The notes under the pieces: generated by a model
The model's input: only the letters and a program-made list of their open reading frames with translations
Database searches by the model: none
Told to the model about the DNA's origin: nothing
Made by a program: the position numbers and the translations under genes
Assembly: GCF_001187535.1 (NCBI RefSeq)
Contig: NZ_LFIO01000020.1
Location: 62,001-126,000 of the forward strand
Direction of reading: 5' to 3'
Origin: Rhizobium ecuadorense
GTDB lineage: Bacteria > Pseudomonadota > Alphaproteobacteria > Rhizobiales > Rhizobiaceae
DNA: 64,000 nucleotides
In this document: piece by piece, positions 53,975 through 64,000 of the stretch
Numbering within the stretch: position 1 is the stretch's first letter
Layout of the letters: each line of letters opens with the position of its first letter

Positions 53975-55108
53975 TCATCCGACTGGCGGATGCGCGGAGG
54001 GCAACAAGTGCGCGGAGGGCAACAAGCGCGCCTGGCGCAACGTCGCCAGATCAGGTGAGCCGGTGCAAAAGCAGGCGACGGCCAACTGGCGGATGACGAC
54101 CTCGAAATGCGCAACGACCGCTTCGGTCGATACCGTAGCCGCCGGCAGCACGCCGGCTGCCTGCCCGGCAATGTCCGCACCCAGGCGAATGGCCTTGGCC
54201 ACGTCGACGCCGTCGCGGATCCCGCCGGACGCGATAAGCTTCACCGTTGGCAGTGCCCGACGGACCGCCTGCAAGCTGGCCGGTGTCGGGATCCCCCAAT
54301 CGGCAAACGCCATCGCCACTGCACGGCCGGCGGCATCGCGGGCGCGCTCGCCCTCCACCGCGGCCCAACTGGTGCCGCCGGCTCCGGCGACATCAATCAC
54401 CTCAACACCCGCCTCGACGAGCGCGCAGGCCACCGAGGCGGACAGGCCCCACCCGACTTCTTTGGCCACGATCGGCACGCCCACGCTACGCGCGGCGCGA
54501 GCCACCTGCGCCAGTACGCCGTGCCAGTCGCGGTCGCCATCCGGCTGTAGCACTTCCTGCAGCGGATTGAGATGGACGATCAGCCCATCAGCCTCCAGCG
54601 CATCGACAGCCCGGCGCGCCAGATCAAGGCCGTCGGCCTCGCGCAGTTGCGCAGCGCCGATATTGGCCAGCAAGGGAATGTCAGGCGCCAGGCGGCGTAG
54701 GGCGCGCGTCAGCCCCTGGGAATTGCGCGATTGGAGGCTCACGCGCTGCGAACCGACGCACATGGCGATCCCCAAGGCTTGCGCCGCCTCGCTCAGGTGC
54801 CGATTGATGGCCTTTGCGCGTGGCATTCCGCCGGTCATGGAACTGATCAGCAGCGGCGCACGTATGGGCTTGCCTAACAGCGATGTGCGCAGTTCGATCT
54901 GCGTCAGGTCCAGCTCGGGCAGTGCGCAGTGTTCGAACCGGATTTGCTCCCAGCCGGCAGCGACCGTGGCTGGCGCCGTTCGCCGATCCAGCACGAGGTC
55001 CAGATGGTCGTCCTTGCGCCGGGTCAGGGCGTCGTCGCACCCGCTCGCTCGATCCGCCGTATTGGGCGTTGGCGTTGCGTCGGATCGGACCGAGGGCGCC
55101 GCGCGCAC
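53975..55108 (-). CDS. idi: type 2 isopentenyl-diphosphate delta-isomerase (FMN-dependent)
   Basis: The start is set to GTG 55108, which has GGAGG 7 bp upstream and gives 377 residues; an ATG at 55162 would overlap ks. Family hallmarks are [86 protein letters not shown] and [20 protein letters not shown]. It interconverts IPP and DMAPP, supplying primer for GGPP synthase. It is the last gene of the operon, 19 bp after ks. Such an idi is present only in some rhizobial gibberellin operons. Its C-terminus contains a duplicated LLPSAH. Confidence 0.9.
   Translation of the reverse strand: MRAAPSVRSDATPTPNTADRASGCDDALTRRKDDHLDLVLDRRTAPATVAAGWEQIRFEHCALPELDLTQIELRTSLLGKPIRAPLLISSMTGGMPRAKAINRHLSEAAQALGIAMCVGSQRVSLQSRNSQGLTRALRRLAPDIPLLANIGAAQLREADGLDLARRAVDALEADGLIVHLNPLQEVLQPDGDRDWHGVLAQVARAARSVGVPIVAKEVGWGLSASVACALVEAGVEVIDVAGAGGTSWAAVEGERARDAAGRAVAMAFADWGIPTPASLQAVRRALPTVKLIASGGIRDGVDVAKAIRLGADIAGQAAGVLPAATVSTEAVVAHFEVVIRQLAVACFCTGSPDLATLRQARLLPSAHLLPSAHPPVG
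53991..54026. repeat. tandem 18-bp duplication in idi 3' end
   Basis: TGCGCGGAGGGCAACAAG occurs twice head to tail and codes for [12 protein letters not shown] near the idi C-terminus. It keeps the frame and lies after all catalytic residues. Confidence 0.8.
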
Positions 55109-55127
55109 GCCGCCGCCTCCCGCGCGT

Positions 55128-57580
<2,453 letters not shown>

Positions 57581-57599
57581 GCGGGATGTTCCCTCTGCA

Positions 57600-58209
57600 G
57601 GCAGTTGACGAGAAGCGCGGCGAAGCGCACCTATGCTGGCGGCGGTCCGCGGTGGGCAACCGCTCCGATCTGCGCCGTGGAATCGAACACAATGTAGCAT
57701 CTAGCGGTGCCGCCGGCCGATCGCAGCGGTACGGCGGCGCCTCCGTGCGGACCGGCGCCAATGCGCACGGCGCGTGCTTGAACAGATACCCTTTTGGCCC
57801 GCTGCACGGCCTGCGCCAACCGCTCCGCACGCGGGCGCAGCGAGGTGATGGCTTCCTCGGCCTCTGGCCATAGGCCCGGCACTGACTGGGGCGCTGCATG
57901 CAGCTTCGTGATCGGCACGCCGGTTGCTTTCTTCTCCGCCGCATGCTTGCCGGGGGCTTGCCCAGCGTCGCGTCATCCGCTGGCGTGTCATCCTCGACCA
58001 CCTACAATACAAGGCCGAAACAGGCGCGATAGCGATCCAGTGCGCGGTACAGAGTAAAGCGCGGCATCCTCCGCGACGGCGCATAGCGCGCCAATGCCTA
58101 TGGACGCGCGCACCGGCAATCCGCCGCACGCCTGCGCGCCCGATCCGCCGAACGGGGAAACGCCAGTTCGGTCGTCGTTTAGCGTGGAACCCTTCTGCAT
58201 GTTGTTCAT
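57600..58209 (-). pseudogene. ggps1: operon ggps remnant with internal deletion and frameshifts
   Basis: From ATG 58209 (ribosome site GAAGGAGATGAAC) the N-terminus MNNMQKGSTLNDDRTG... runs about 45 residues to EDAALY. It then jumps to sequence near the second Asp-rich motif: in another frame LYRALDRYRACFGLVL-stop-VVEDDTPADDATLGKP, and after a further shift KATGVPITKLHAAPQS and EAEEAITSLRPRAERLAQAVQ. The catalytic core with the first DDxxD and most of the prenyl-binding pocket is gone. No functional enzyme is possible. It occupies the position where other rhizobial gibberellin operons have ggps, between cyp117 and cps. Confidence 0.88.
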
Positions 58210-58353
58210 CTCCTTCTACCTGACAGAGAATGCCGCGGCGAGCGGCGAGCCGCCGCGGTGCTGCCGGCGTCGCACCGCGCGCGCGCGCCGAGTGCAGCAA
58301 TGCCGCCCATCGTCGTCGCCGCTGCCTCTTGACACGGGGCAGAGGATCCCAGC

Positions 58354-59697
58354 TCATGAGAATCCGATGCGGACTGTCATGGACGGATGTGCGGTCGGGT
58401 AATAGCGCCGGCCTTTTTCGACGCCGCTCATCAATCGCGGCCGCACCCCGGCCTCCTGCATGGTCAATGCCAAGGCGATGCTGAACTGCACCAGCTCCAG
58501 CCATACAAGGTGATAGCCCATGCAGACGTGTGGGCCGGCACCGAACTGCAGCATGTCCACCGGCCGGATCGGCTCCGTGCGTTGCAGCCACCGCCCCAGA
58601 CGGAACTGATCGGGCGCTTCGTGCAGCAGCGGCGAGGTCGAGAAATGCAGTAGTGGGATGCACAAATGAGTGCCCGAAGGAATGCGCCGCTGGCCGAGTT
58701 GTAATTCCTGCATCGCGCGACGCGGTACGAGCGAGGAAGCCGGATGCATTCGTAGCGTCTCCCGAAACAGCGCCTCTGCGACCGGACATTGCGCCAGGTC
58801 CTCGTGCCCGGTCGGCACCGCGCCCACGCGTTGCGCCTCTTCGACCAGGGCGTCCCACAGCTCTGGATGCTGCGCCAGCTCGATCACCATCCAGGCTATC
58901 GTCGAGGCGGAGGTCTCGTGGCCGGCAAGCAGCAGCAAGCGGATATTGGCGACCAGGACGTCATCGGAGAGCGCGCCATCGCTGCAATCGAAGGCGCTCA
59001 CCATGTCGTTGATCAACCCGGTGCGCGCGGCGCGCGCGCGCGCGTCCCGGATGAACTGGCGCGACTGCGCGTCGATCCAATCGCGGGCGGCGCGGCCGCG
59101 TCGCAAGGGCATCCCCGGCAGGTCGATCGGGGGCGCGACCATCAATTGTAGCAGTTGCCGGTACTTGCGATGCCACTCCGACAGGTCTTGGGCGGGGATG
59201 CCCATGAGACTGAAGGTGAGTTTGAGCATCAGGTTGCGGGTGTCTGGCAGGATAGCGACTTCACCGCGGTCGCGCCACGCCTTGACCTGAGCCCTAATAA
59301 TTGGTTCGAACAGCTCGCCAATGCCGGCCTCGGTCAGACCCCTCGGCAGAAACGCCGCTTTTATCCCATCGCGCGCCTGCCGGTGCGCGCTACCGTCCAA
59401 AGTGACCAACGTTCCGCCAAGGATGTCGGGCGCCATCTCTTCGATCAGTGCCGAGGACACTTCCTTGTGCCGGAGCAATGCGAGCGCATCTGGATCCAGG
59501 CATGTCATCAGGTGTCCGGCCGGGCCGAAGTCCAGCCAGAAGTGGCTGCCTAGGGTCCTTTCCGCGCGCCGCAGCAGGCGCGGCAGATCGCAGACGATGG
59601 CGGGAAGATGCCCGACCAGGGGGAAAGCGCCAGGCATGACCGGGATGTCGTCCCGTAGCCGGCGCCAGCGGTTCAGCGGGTTGAGCAGCATGTCCAT
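58354..59697 (-). CDS. cyp117: cytochrome P450 CYP117, ent-kaurene oxidase
   Basis: 447 residues; ATG 59697 overlaps the SDR stop (TGATG). P450 motifs: I-helix LLLLAGHETSASTIAW, ExxR in FRETLRMHP, and heme loop LQFGAGPHVCMGYH with the Cys ligand. Known role of the family: three-step oxidation of ent-kaurene C19 to ent-kaurenoic acid. Position after the SDR and before ggps/cps is as in other rhizobial operons. Confidence 0.92.
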   Translation of the reverse strand: MDMLLNPLNRWRRLRDDIPVMPGAFPLVGHLPAIVCDLPRLLRRAERTLGSHFWLDFGPAGHLMTCLDPDALALLRHKEVSSALIEEMAPDILGGTLVTLDGSAHRQARDGIKAAFLPRGLTEAGIGELFEPIIRAQVKAWRDRGEVAILPDTRNLMLKLTFSLMGIPAQDLSEWHRKYRQLLQLMVAPPIDLPGMPLRRGRAARDWIDAQSRQFIRDARARAARTGLINDMVSAFDCSDGALSDDVLVANIRLLLLAGHETSASTIAWMVIELAQHPELWDALVEEAQRVGAVPTGHEDLAQCPVAEALFRETLRMHPASSLVPRRAMQELQLGQRRIPSGTHLCIPLLHFSTSPLLHEAPDQFRLGRWLQRTEPIRPVDMLQFGAGPHVCMGYHLVWLELVQFSIALALTMQEAGVRPRLMSGVEKGRRYYPTAHPSMTVRIGFS

Positions 59698-60539
59698 CAC
59701 CAATGCGACGCTGCGGCTGCTTCGGCGGCGTCACCGGCCGGCCGAGCCGCGCTGTTGCCACCGTCTGCGTAGGTTGGAACATGCGCCAACATGCCGCCGT
59801 CGATGCACACCACCTGGCCGGTGATGAACGCAGCCTCCTCCGAGAGCAGGAACGCGACCAGCGCGGCTACGTCCTCGGGGCGGCCGACGTGCGGCAGGAG
59901 CTGGTGCCGGTGTAGATGCCGTTGCATGCACTCGTCCAGCTTGGCGAAGAGACGTTCGGTCATGACAAGACCTGGCGCAACCGCGTTGCAGCGGATCTTC
60001 GCGTGTCCGTATTGGGTGGCAAGCGAGGCCGACAGCATGTTCATTGCGGCCTTCGACGCGGCGTATGACGTCAGTGCGGTGTCGCCGCTGAGCCCTTGGC
60101 ACGATGACATGTTCACGATCGCGCCACCACCACGGCCGATCATTTGTGGGATGGCCTGCCGGCAGCAAAGGAGCGTGCCGCGCAAATTGGTCGCCATGGT
60201 CTGGTCCCAGACCGCCACGTCCAGGTCGAGGATCGCGCGGTCGTGCGGAGTCAAATGCATGGCGCTCGCATTGTTCACAAGCACGTCGACCCCACCGAAG
60301 CGCCGCTTCGCCGTTTTGAACAGCTCTGCCACCGCCTGCGCATCTGCGATGTCCATGGCCACGGCCAGCGCTTGGCCCGCTTCGGCTGCGATCTGTGCGG
60401 TGCAGGCGATGGCAGCGGGGCCATCAATGTCGGCCACCACCACTCTGCCGCCCTCGCGCGCGATGGCGAGGGCGCATGCCTTGCCGATCCCGGCGCCGGC
60501 GCCGGTCACCACGGCCACCTTGCCTTTAAATCGTTCCAT
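59697..60539 (-). CDS. sdr: gibberellin-operon short-chain dehydrogenase
   Basis: 280 residues from the second of two ATGs after CCAGGAGAAC ([13 protein letters not shown]). All SDR elements are intact: TGAGAGIGK cofactor loop, NNAS, catalytic Ser in [10 protein letters not shown] and YAASK. Known role: oxidises GA12-aldehyde to GA12 between the CYP114 and CYP112 steps. Its start overlaps the end of the cyp114-ferredoxin gene by 14 bp. The C-terminus has an Ala-rich extension ([14 protein letters not shown]). Confidence 0.92.
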   Translation of the reverse strand: MERFKGKVAVVTGAGAGIGKACALAIAREGGRVVVADIDGPAAIACTAQIAAEAGQALAVAMDIADAQAVAELFKTAKRRFGGVDVLVNNASAMHLTPHDRAILDLDVAVWDQTMATNLRGTLLCCRQAIPQMIGRGGGAIVNMSSCQGLSGDTALTSYAASKAAMNMLSASLATQYGHAKIRCNAVAPGLVMTERLFAKLDECMQRHLHRHQLLPHVGRPEDVAALVAFLLSEEAAFITGQVVCIDGGMLAHVPTYADGGNSAARPAGDAAEAAAASHW

Positions 60540-62127
60540 CATGTTCTCCTGGATTGCGTAGGTCTTTCGCTGCATGTCGCTCAGCGTCTGCCGGAGAGGG
60601 CGTAGGGCCGGGGTTGGTGCAATGGTCATCGCCGGCTTCGCTTTCGATCACCCGAATGGCCGCGACCGGGCACTGGCTGGCTGCTAGGCGCACGGCGGCG
60701 TGCAGCGCCTGCGGGACCGTCGCCATGCACACTTCCGCCACGCCGTCCGGCTCGCGCTGACGAAAGGTGCCCGGCAGCGTCAACACGCACTGACCAGTGG
60801 TTCCGCACAGGTCCTGGTCGACCACGACGCGAACCTCAGCCGCCGCCTGCGCGTGCAGCCGCACCGGCAGCGCGCGGAACGTCCTAAGGAACGCTGAGGG
60901 CTCCCGGGTCGGCTGCTCGGCCAAGGCCAACGTGGGGAAGCGAGCCTGGATCTGCGGCAGGCTCTCGGCCAGTTGCACCCTGGCGAGTTGAGCACCTAGG
61001 CAGAAGTGGATGCCGTGGCCGAAGCTCAGCATAATCTTTCCGTCGCTCGACGTGCCAGGCCTGGTGCCGTAGAACCGCACCGGATCGAAGCGGTCGGGAT
61101 CAGCGAAAGCGTTCGGGTCGCGATTGCCGGCCGCGATCAGCACGCGCACGTCCGCGTCCTTCGGGATCACCACGCCATGCAGTTCGATGTCGCGCTGGGC
61201 GATACGCGGAATGGAGCTGAACATGGCGGGCGCCTCGCAGCGCAGTACTTCTTCTACAAATGCCTCCACCCCTGCGGCGTCTCCCTGCAGCCAGTGCCGC
61301 TCCTCGGGGTAGGCCAGCATCGCCAGCACCGCATGGTCGATAGTCGCAGCAGTGGTGGCGAAGCCGCCCAGCAACATGCCCCACAGCATGCTGATCAACT
61401 CCGCGTCCGAGAGCGTATCGGCGTCGTCGGTGTGTGCGCCGACCAGTGTCGACACGATGTCGCGGCGGGGATCGGCGCGCTTGCGCAGTATGAGGTCGCC
61501 GAAATAGGCCTTCACCCTGGCGCTGGCCACGTCCGCCGCGGCGAGCTGTGGATCGCTGGCGTGCGGGCTCAGGCCTTCTAGAATGGCGCTGACGATCGCT
61601 GAGAGCTCGAAAACGTCGTCTTGGGGCATGCCGAACAATTCAGCGAAGACAAGCATGGGCAAGGCCAGTGCGAATTCCCGATGCAGGTCCACCGCCTCTC
61701 CTCGCTCCAGTGCGGGCGCCATGCCATCCAGGCGAGCTGCGACGATGCGCGCGATGCTCGGCCGCAGGTTGTCGATCTGGCCCACGGTGAAATCGCGCGA
61801 AATCAGCCGGCGCAGACGCGTATGCGTCGGTGGTTCCTTCATGGCTAGCGTAGACGCCAGCAGATTGAGCGACAGGCTGCTCGCCGCACGCGGGAAATAG
61901 CGCGCCAGTTCGGATGGCGCCGGCCCCCGAAACGCATCGCCCGTAGCCTTGAACGCCCAGTAGATGTCGGCGTGGCGGCTCAACAGAAAGAGGCCCGACG
62001 CCGCGCGGTGCACCGGATCGTGCTCTCGCAACCACCGCATGAACGGGTACGGGTCTTGGATGCATGCTGGCGACGCCAGCTCGGCGAAGGCGTCGTGGCA
62101 TGCTGCCGTGGTGTCTTGCACGTCCAT
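60526..62127 (-). CDS. cyp114-fd: CYP114-ferredoxin fusion (ring-contracting P450 with its redox partner)
   Basis: 533 residues from ATG 62127, 5 bp after cyp112. Residues 1 to about 425 are CYP114: I-helix [18 protein letters not shown] (no acidic residue before TT), Exx[11 protein letters not shown], heme loop [18 protein letters not shown], ending [12 protein letters not shown]. Without a stop this continues [21 protein letters not shown] and [12 protein letters not shown], a [3Fe-4S] ferredoxin that is a separate gene in most operons of this kind. CYP114 with the ferredoxin converts ent-kaurenoic acid to GA12-aldehyde by 7-hydroxylation and B-ring contraction. A linker of only a few residues joins the parts. 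Confidence 0.9.
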   Translation of the reverse strand: MDVQDTTAACHDAFAELASPACIQDPYPFMRWLREHDPVHRAASGLFLLSRHADIYWAFKATGDAFRGPAPSELARYFPRAASSLSLNLLASTLAMKEPPTHTRLRRLISRDFTVGQIDNLRPSIARIVAARLDGMAPALERGEAVDLHREFALALPMLVFAELFGMPQDDVFELSAIVSAILEGLSPHASDPQLAAADVASARVKAYFGDLILRKRADPRRDIVSTLVGAHTDDADTLSDAELISMLWGMLLGGFATTAATIDHAVLAMLAYPEERHWLQGDAAGVEAFVEEVLRCEAPAMFSSIPRIAQRDIELHGVVIPKDADVRVLIAAGNRDPNAFADPDRFDPVRFYGTRPGTSSDGKIMLSFGHGIHFCLGAQLARVQLAESLPQIQARFPTLALAEQPTREPSAFLRTFRALPVRLHAQAAAEVRVVVDQDLCGTTGQCVLTLPGTFRQREPDGVAEVCMATVPQALHAAVRLAASQCPVAAIRVIESEAGDDHCTNPGPTPSPADAERHAAKDLRNPGEHDGTI

Positions 62128-62132
62128 CTTGA

Positions 62133-63413
62133 TTACCTGTCGAGTGGCTGATCTGACCGGTGCGCGCCAGGCGCCGCCAAATGAGAAGATTGCGATGCCG
62201 GGGGGCGTCCGCACCAGAGCACCGGCATCTCCTCGAACCCGCCGGTGATGATCTCCTTGCGCAACTTCAGTTCTTCGGGCGCCACGGCCAGGCGCAACGC
62301 GGGAAAGCGCTGGAAGATCGAACCGAATATGGCCTTCAGTTCCAGCCTCGCCAGCGCCGCCCCGATGCAATTGTGCTGCCCGTAGGAGAACGCCAGGTGG
62401 GGATTTGCGTCGCGTCCGATGTCGAAGACTTCCGGGTCTTTGAAATGGCACGGATCAAACGAGGTCGCCGGCAGGCCGACCAGTACTTTGCTCTCCGCGG
62501 GTATATGCACGCCCGCGATGGTAACGTCGGTCCGGGGATAGCGCATGATGCCGTCCCACCCCGCGCCAGGCGAATACATGCGCAGTATTTCTTCCACCGC
62601 CTTGTCAACCAGGGAAGGATCGCGGACCAGGCGTTCGCGCTGTTGCGGATGGCGAAACATGGCCAGCAGGCCGAATTCGATCTGCGCGACGGTGCTCTCG
62701 TGCCCCGCCACCAGCACGCCCGCCGCGAGGCCGATCGCCTCTTCCTCGGTCGCTTTGCCCTGGTCGACCGCGGCTAGCAGATCCGTCAGCAGGTTATCGC
62801 CCGGATCCTGTCGCTTGCCCCGTATTTTGCCGTGGATGTAGGCGCGGAGCTCTTCCCAGGCCAGGCCGGACGCGCTGCGCGGGCCGCTTTCATGCTGGTG
62901 CGTCATCACCTCGTCGGAGAGCCCTGCGAAAAAGGCGTGTTCCTCGAAGGGCACGCCCATCAGCGCGCTGATTACCTTGGCCGGAAGCGGAAAGGAGAGA
63001 TGGCGTCGCAAGTCTGCGGGCTGGGGCTGAACCGCCAGCGTATCGAACAACTGCACGGTGATCGCCTCGACCTGCTGCGTAAGCAGCTTCACCCTGCTGT
63101 TGCTGAAGGCCGGCGCCACGATCGTGCGTAACCGAGCATGCTCGTCCCCTTCGTGCGAGACCAGCCATCCCGGCGAACCGAGAATGACCGAATCTGGGGT
63201 GAAATCCGCCGGAGGCATTCCCGCGGGCCGGAATGCCGCGTCAGACAGCACCGCCTTGGCCTCGTCATAGCCTGTCACCCACCAGCATTCGTGCCCGGAC
63301 GGAAGGCGCACGCGGTGGATCGGACCCTTGGCGCGTAGCGCCAACATCTCGGGCGAGGGCTCGATGTGATCGACCCGCCACATCGGCAGCGTCGGCAAGG
63401 ATTGTTCGGACAT
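62133..63413 (-). CDS. cyp112: cytochrome P450 CYP112, gibberellin 20-oxidase
   Basis: 426 residues from ATG 63413. P450 motifs: [18 protein letters not shown] in the I-helix, [10 protein letters not shown] (ExxR), and heme loop [24 protein letters not shown]. Known role: oxidation of GA12 at C20 through GA15 and GA24 to GA9. First intact gene of the operon in this window. A C-terminal tail ([20 protein letters not shown]) extends beyond the usual end. Confidence 0.92.
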   Translation of the reverse strand: MSEQSLPTLPMWRVDHIEPSPEMLALRAKGPIHRVRLPSGHECWWVTGYDEAKAVLSDAAFRPAGMPPADFTPDSVILGSPGWLVSHEGDEHARLRTIVAPAFSNSRVKLLTQQVEAITVQLFDTLAVQPQPADLRRHLSFPLPAKVISALMGVPFEEHAFFAGLSDEVMTHQHESGPRSASGLAWEELRAYIHGKIRGKRQDPGDNLLTDLLAAVDQGKATEEEAIGLAAGVLVAGHESTVAQIEFGLLAMFRHPQQRERLVRDPSLVDKAVEEILRMYSPGAGWDGIMRYPRTDVTIAGVHIPAESKVLVGLPATSFDPCHFKDPEVFDIGRDANPHLAFSYGQHNCIGAALARLELKAIFGSIFQRFPALRLAVAPEELKLRKEIITGGFEEMPVLWCGRPPASQSSHLAAPGAHRSDQPLDR

Positions 63414-63422
63414 GGTGACGCT

Positions 63423-63664
63423 TCACTCTTTAAGCCCGGAAGGGGCGGAAGATGACGGGCAGACTGCGGGCAGCAAATGAGTTAAGACAGCGTGTAGACG
63501 ACGTCCTCCGCGGCGATTGCCAGCGCCAGATCCTCCGGCCGCACGAACGGCGGGGGGAAGGCACTTCCCAATTTCAGGCGCGAGCGCGTAGCGCCCACGC
63601 ACAGATGCGGCCCCTGGCCGAGCGGCAGGTGCGGGTTTTGCAGCCGGTTGAAATCGAACATGTC
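63423..63664 (-). pseudogene. cyp115: cyp115 (gibberellin 3-oxidase) C-terminal remnant
   Basis: About 80 residues remain: FDFNRLQNPHLPLGQGPHLCVGATRSRLKL is the heme loop with Cys, where the usual FG.G.H.C.G...AR has become LGQGPHLCVGATRSR. It goes on to LALAIAAEDVVYTL-stop, and the last residues lie in another frame. Upstream (63665-63919) the open frame is not P450-like. Partial cyp115 at this position is known in many rhizobia and means that GA9, not GA4, is the end product. Confidence 0.8.
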
Positions 63665-64000
63665 GGTAACGCCATAGGTCGGCCGACCGTAGGAATTGGC
63701 GCAGCAGGTTCGACCCCACCCGCCCACCGACCCGTCCGCAAACATAACTTCCAAACCAGTCCCCCACCCCCGGCTTCCCGCCTGGCTCAAGGTCCGCCGC
63801 TTTGGCTGTACCGCTCGCGACGTGTGTGGCTCGCAAACGAAGAACTCTAGATCGCATCCAACACTCCTCACATTTTCCCGGCGCACAACCGAGCCACTAT
63901 CGTTGCCACAGCAAACCATCGGACCTCACGGGACGCGAACAGCGACGCGCCGCCCGAAGACCATCGCGCTGCGATTGGCGACATACCGTGACCAGAGCAA
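63665..64000. other. sequence beyond the cyp115 scrap
   Basis: Up to the window edge. An open minus-strand frame up to 63919 continues into the cyp115 remnant but has no recognisable motifs before it. The operon promoter was not found here and may lie outside the window. Confidence 0.4.

Noticed and set aside
57701..58858. 385-codon minus-strand frame across the end of cyp117 and the ggps remnant
   Set aside because: Arg/Ala-rich out-of-frame reading that overlaps the cyp117 coding end; only its last part touches ggps-derived sequence.
62128..62451. N-terminal extension of the cyp114 frame
   Set aside because: It overlaps cyp112 coding sequence and lacks a ribosome site; ATG 62127 gives the normal CYP114 start.

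Overview
The window looks like part of a symbiotic plasmid or symbiosis island of a root-nodulating alphaproteobacterium (Rhizobium/Ensifer-like). Evidence: a 7-enzyme gibberellin operon of the rhizobial type, a well-preserved nod box with remnants of nodA and nodQ, a canonical sigma-54/NifA promoter, plasmid mobilisation genes and many insertion sequences in several stages of decay. No rRNA, tRNA or CRISPR array was seen.

Layout. (1) 1-9.5 kb: a plasmid mobilisation module. It holds a DUF1173-like protein cut by the window edge, a small membrane protein, an HTH regulator, an operon of exported proteins (three are SNase-fold paralogues that have lost catalytic residues), a membrane protein, a ParA-type ATPase, two small accessory proteins and a VirD2-type relaxase. 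(2) 9.6-13.1 kb: a HAD-like protein, an alpha/beta hydrolase and a large RcgA-like membrane protein. (3) 13.5-36 kb: an accessory metabolic region with a sugar epimerase, an orphan periplasmic binding protein, alcohol, tartrate/malate-type and semialdehyde dehydrogenases, a membrane nucleotide cyclase, an aldo/keto reductase, an MFS transporter with a frameshift, a CapA-like protein, an SDR, LysR and AraC regulators, an acyl-CoA ligase and a chemoreceptor. Gene fragments (diguanylate cyclase, IS30, AhpD-like, [2Fe-2S] subunit) lie between them. (4) 36-41.3 kb: a complete IS66 element that abuts hisC and supplies its stop codon, then a collapsed nodulation locus (nod box, truncated nodA joined to truncated nodQ). 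(5) 41.5-44.5 kb: two paralogous HTH regulators on either side of an IS481-like element. (6) 45.8-51.8 kb: nested mobile elements. An IS1595-type transposase gene is split by an IS66 element with a perfect 8-bp target duplication, and that IS66 is itself split in tnpC by a large-serine-recombinase cassette. (7) 51.9-52.8 kb: IS5 and IS6 fragments plus NifA sites and a -24/-12 promoter pointing at a stand-alone GGPP synthase. (8) 52.9-63.9 kb: the gibberellin locus.

Gibberellin pathway as read here: ggps2 makes GGPP (idi balances IPP and DMAPP), cps makes ent-copalyl diphosphate, ks makes ent-kaurene, CYP117 makes ent-kaurenoic acid, CYP114 with its ferredoxin makes GA12-aldehyde, the SDR makes GA12 and CYP112 makes GA9. 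The operon's own ggps has collapsed to a short frameshifted remnant and is apparently replaced by ggps2 on the opposite strand. The ferredoxin is fused in frame to CYP114. cyp115, the 3-oxidase that would convert GA9 to bioactive GA4, survives only as a C-terminal scrap. The locus should therefore end at GA9. The operon is clearly richer in G+C than its surroundings, which fits horizontal transfer.
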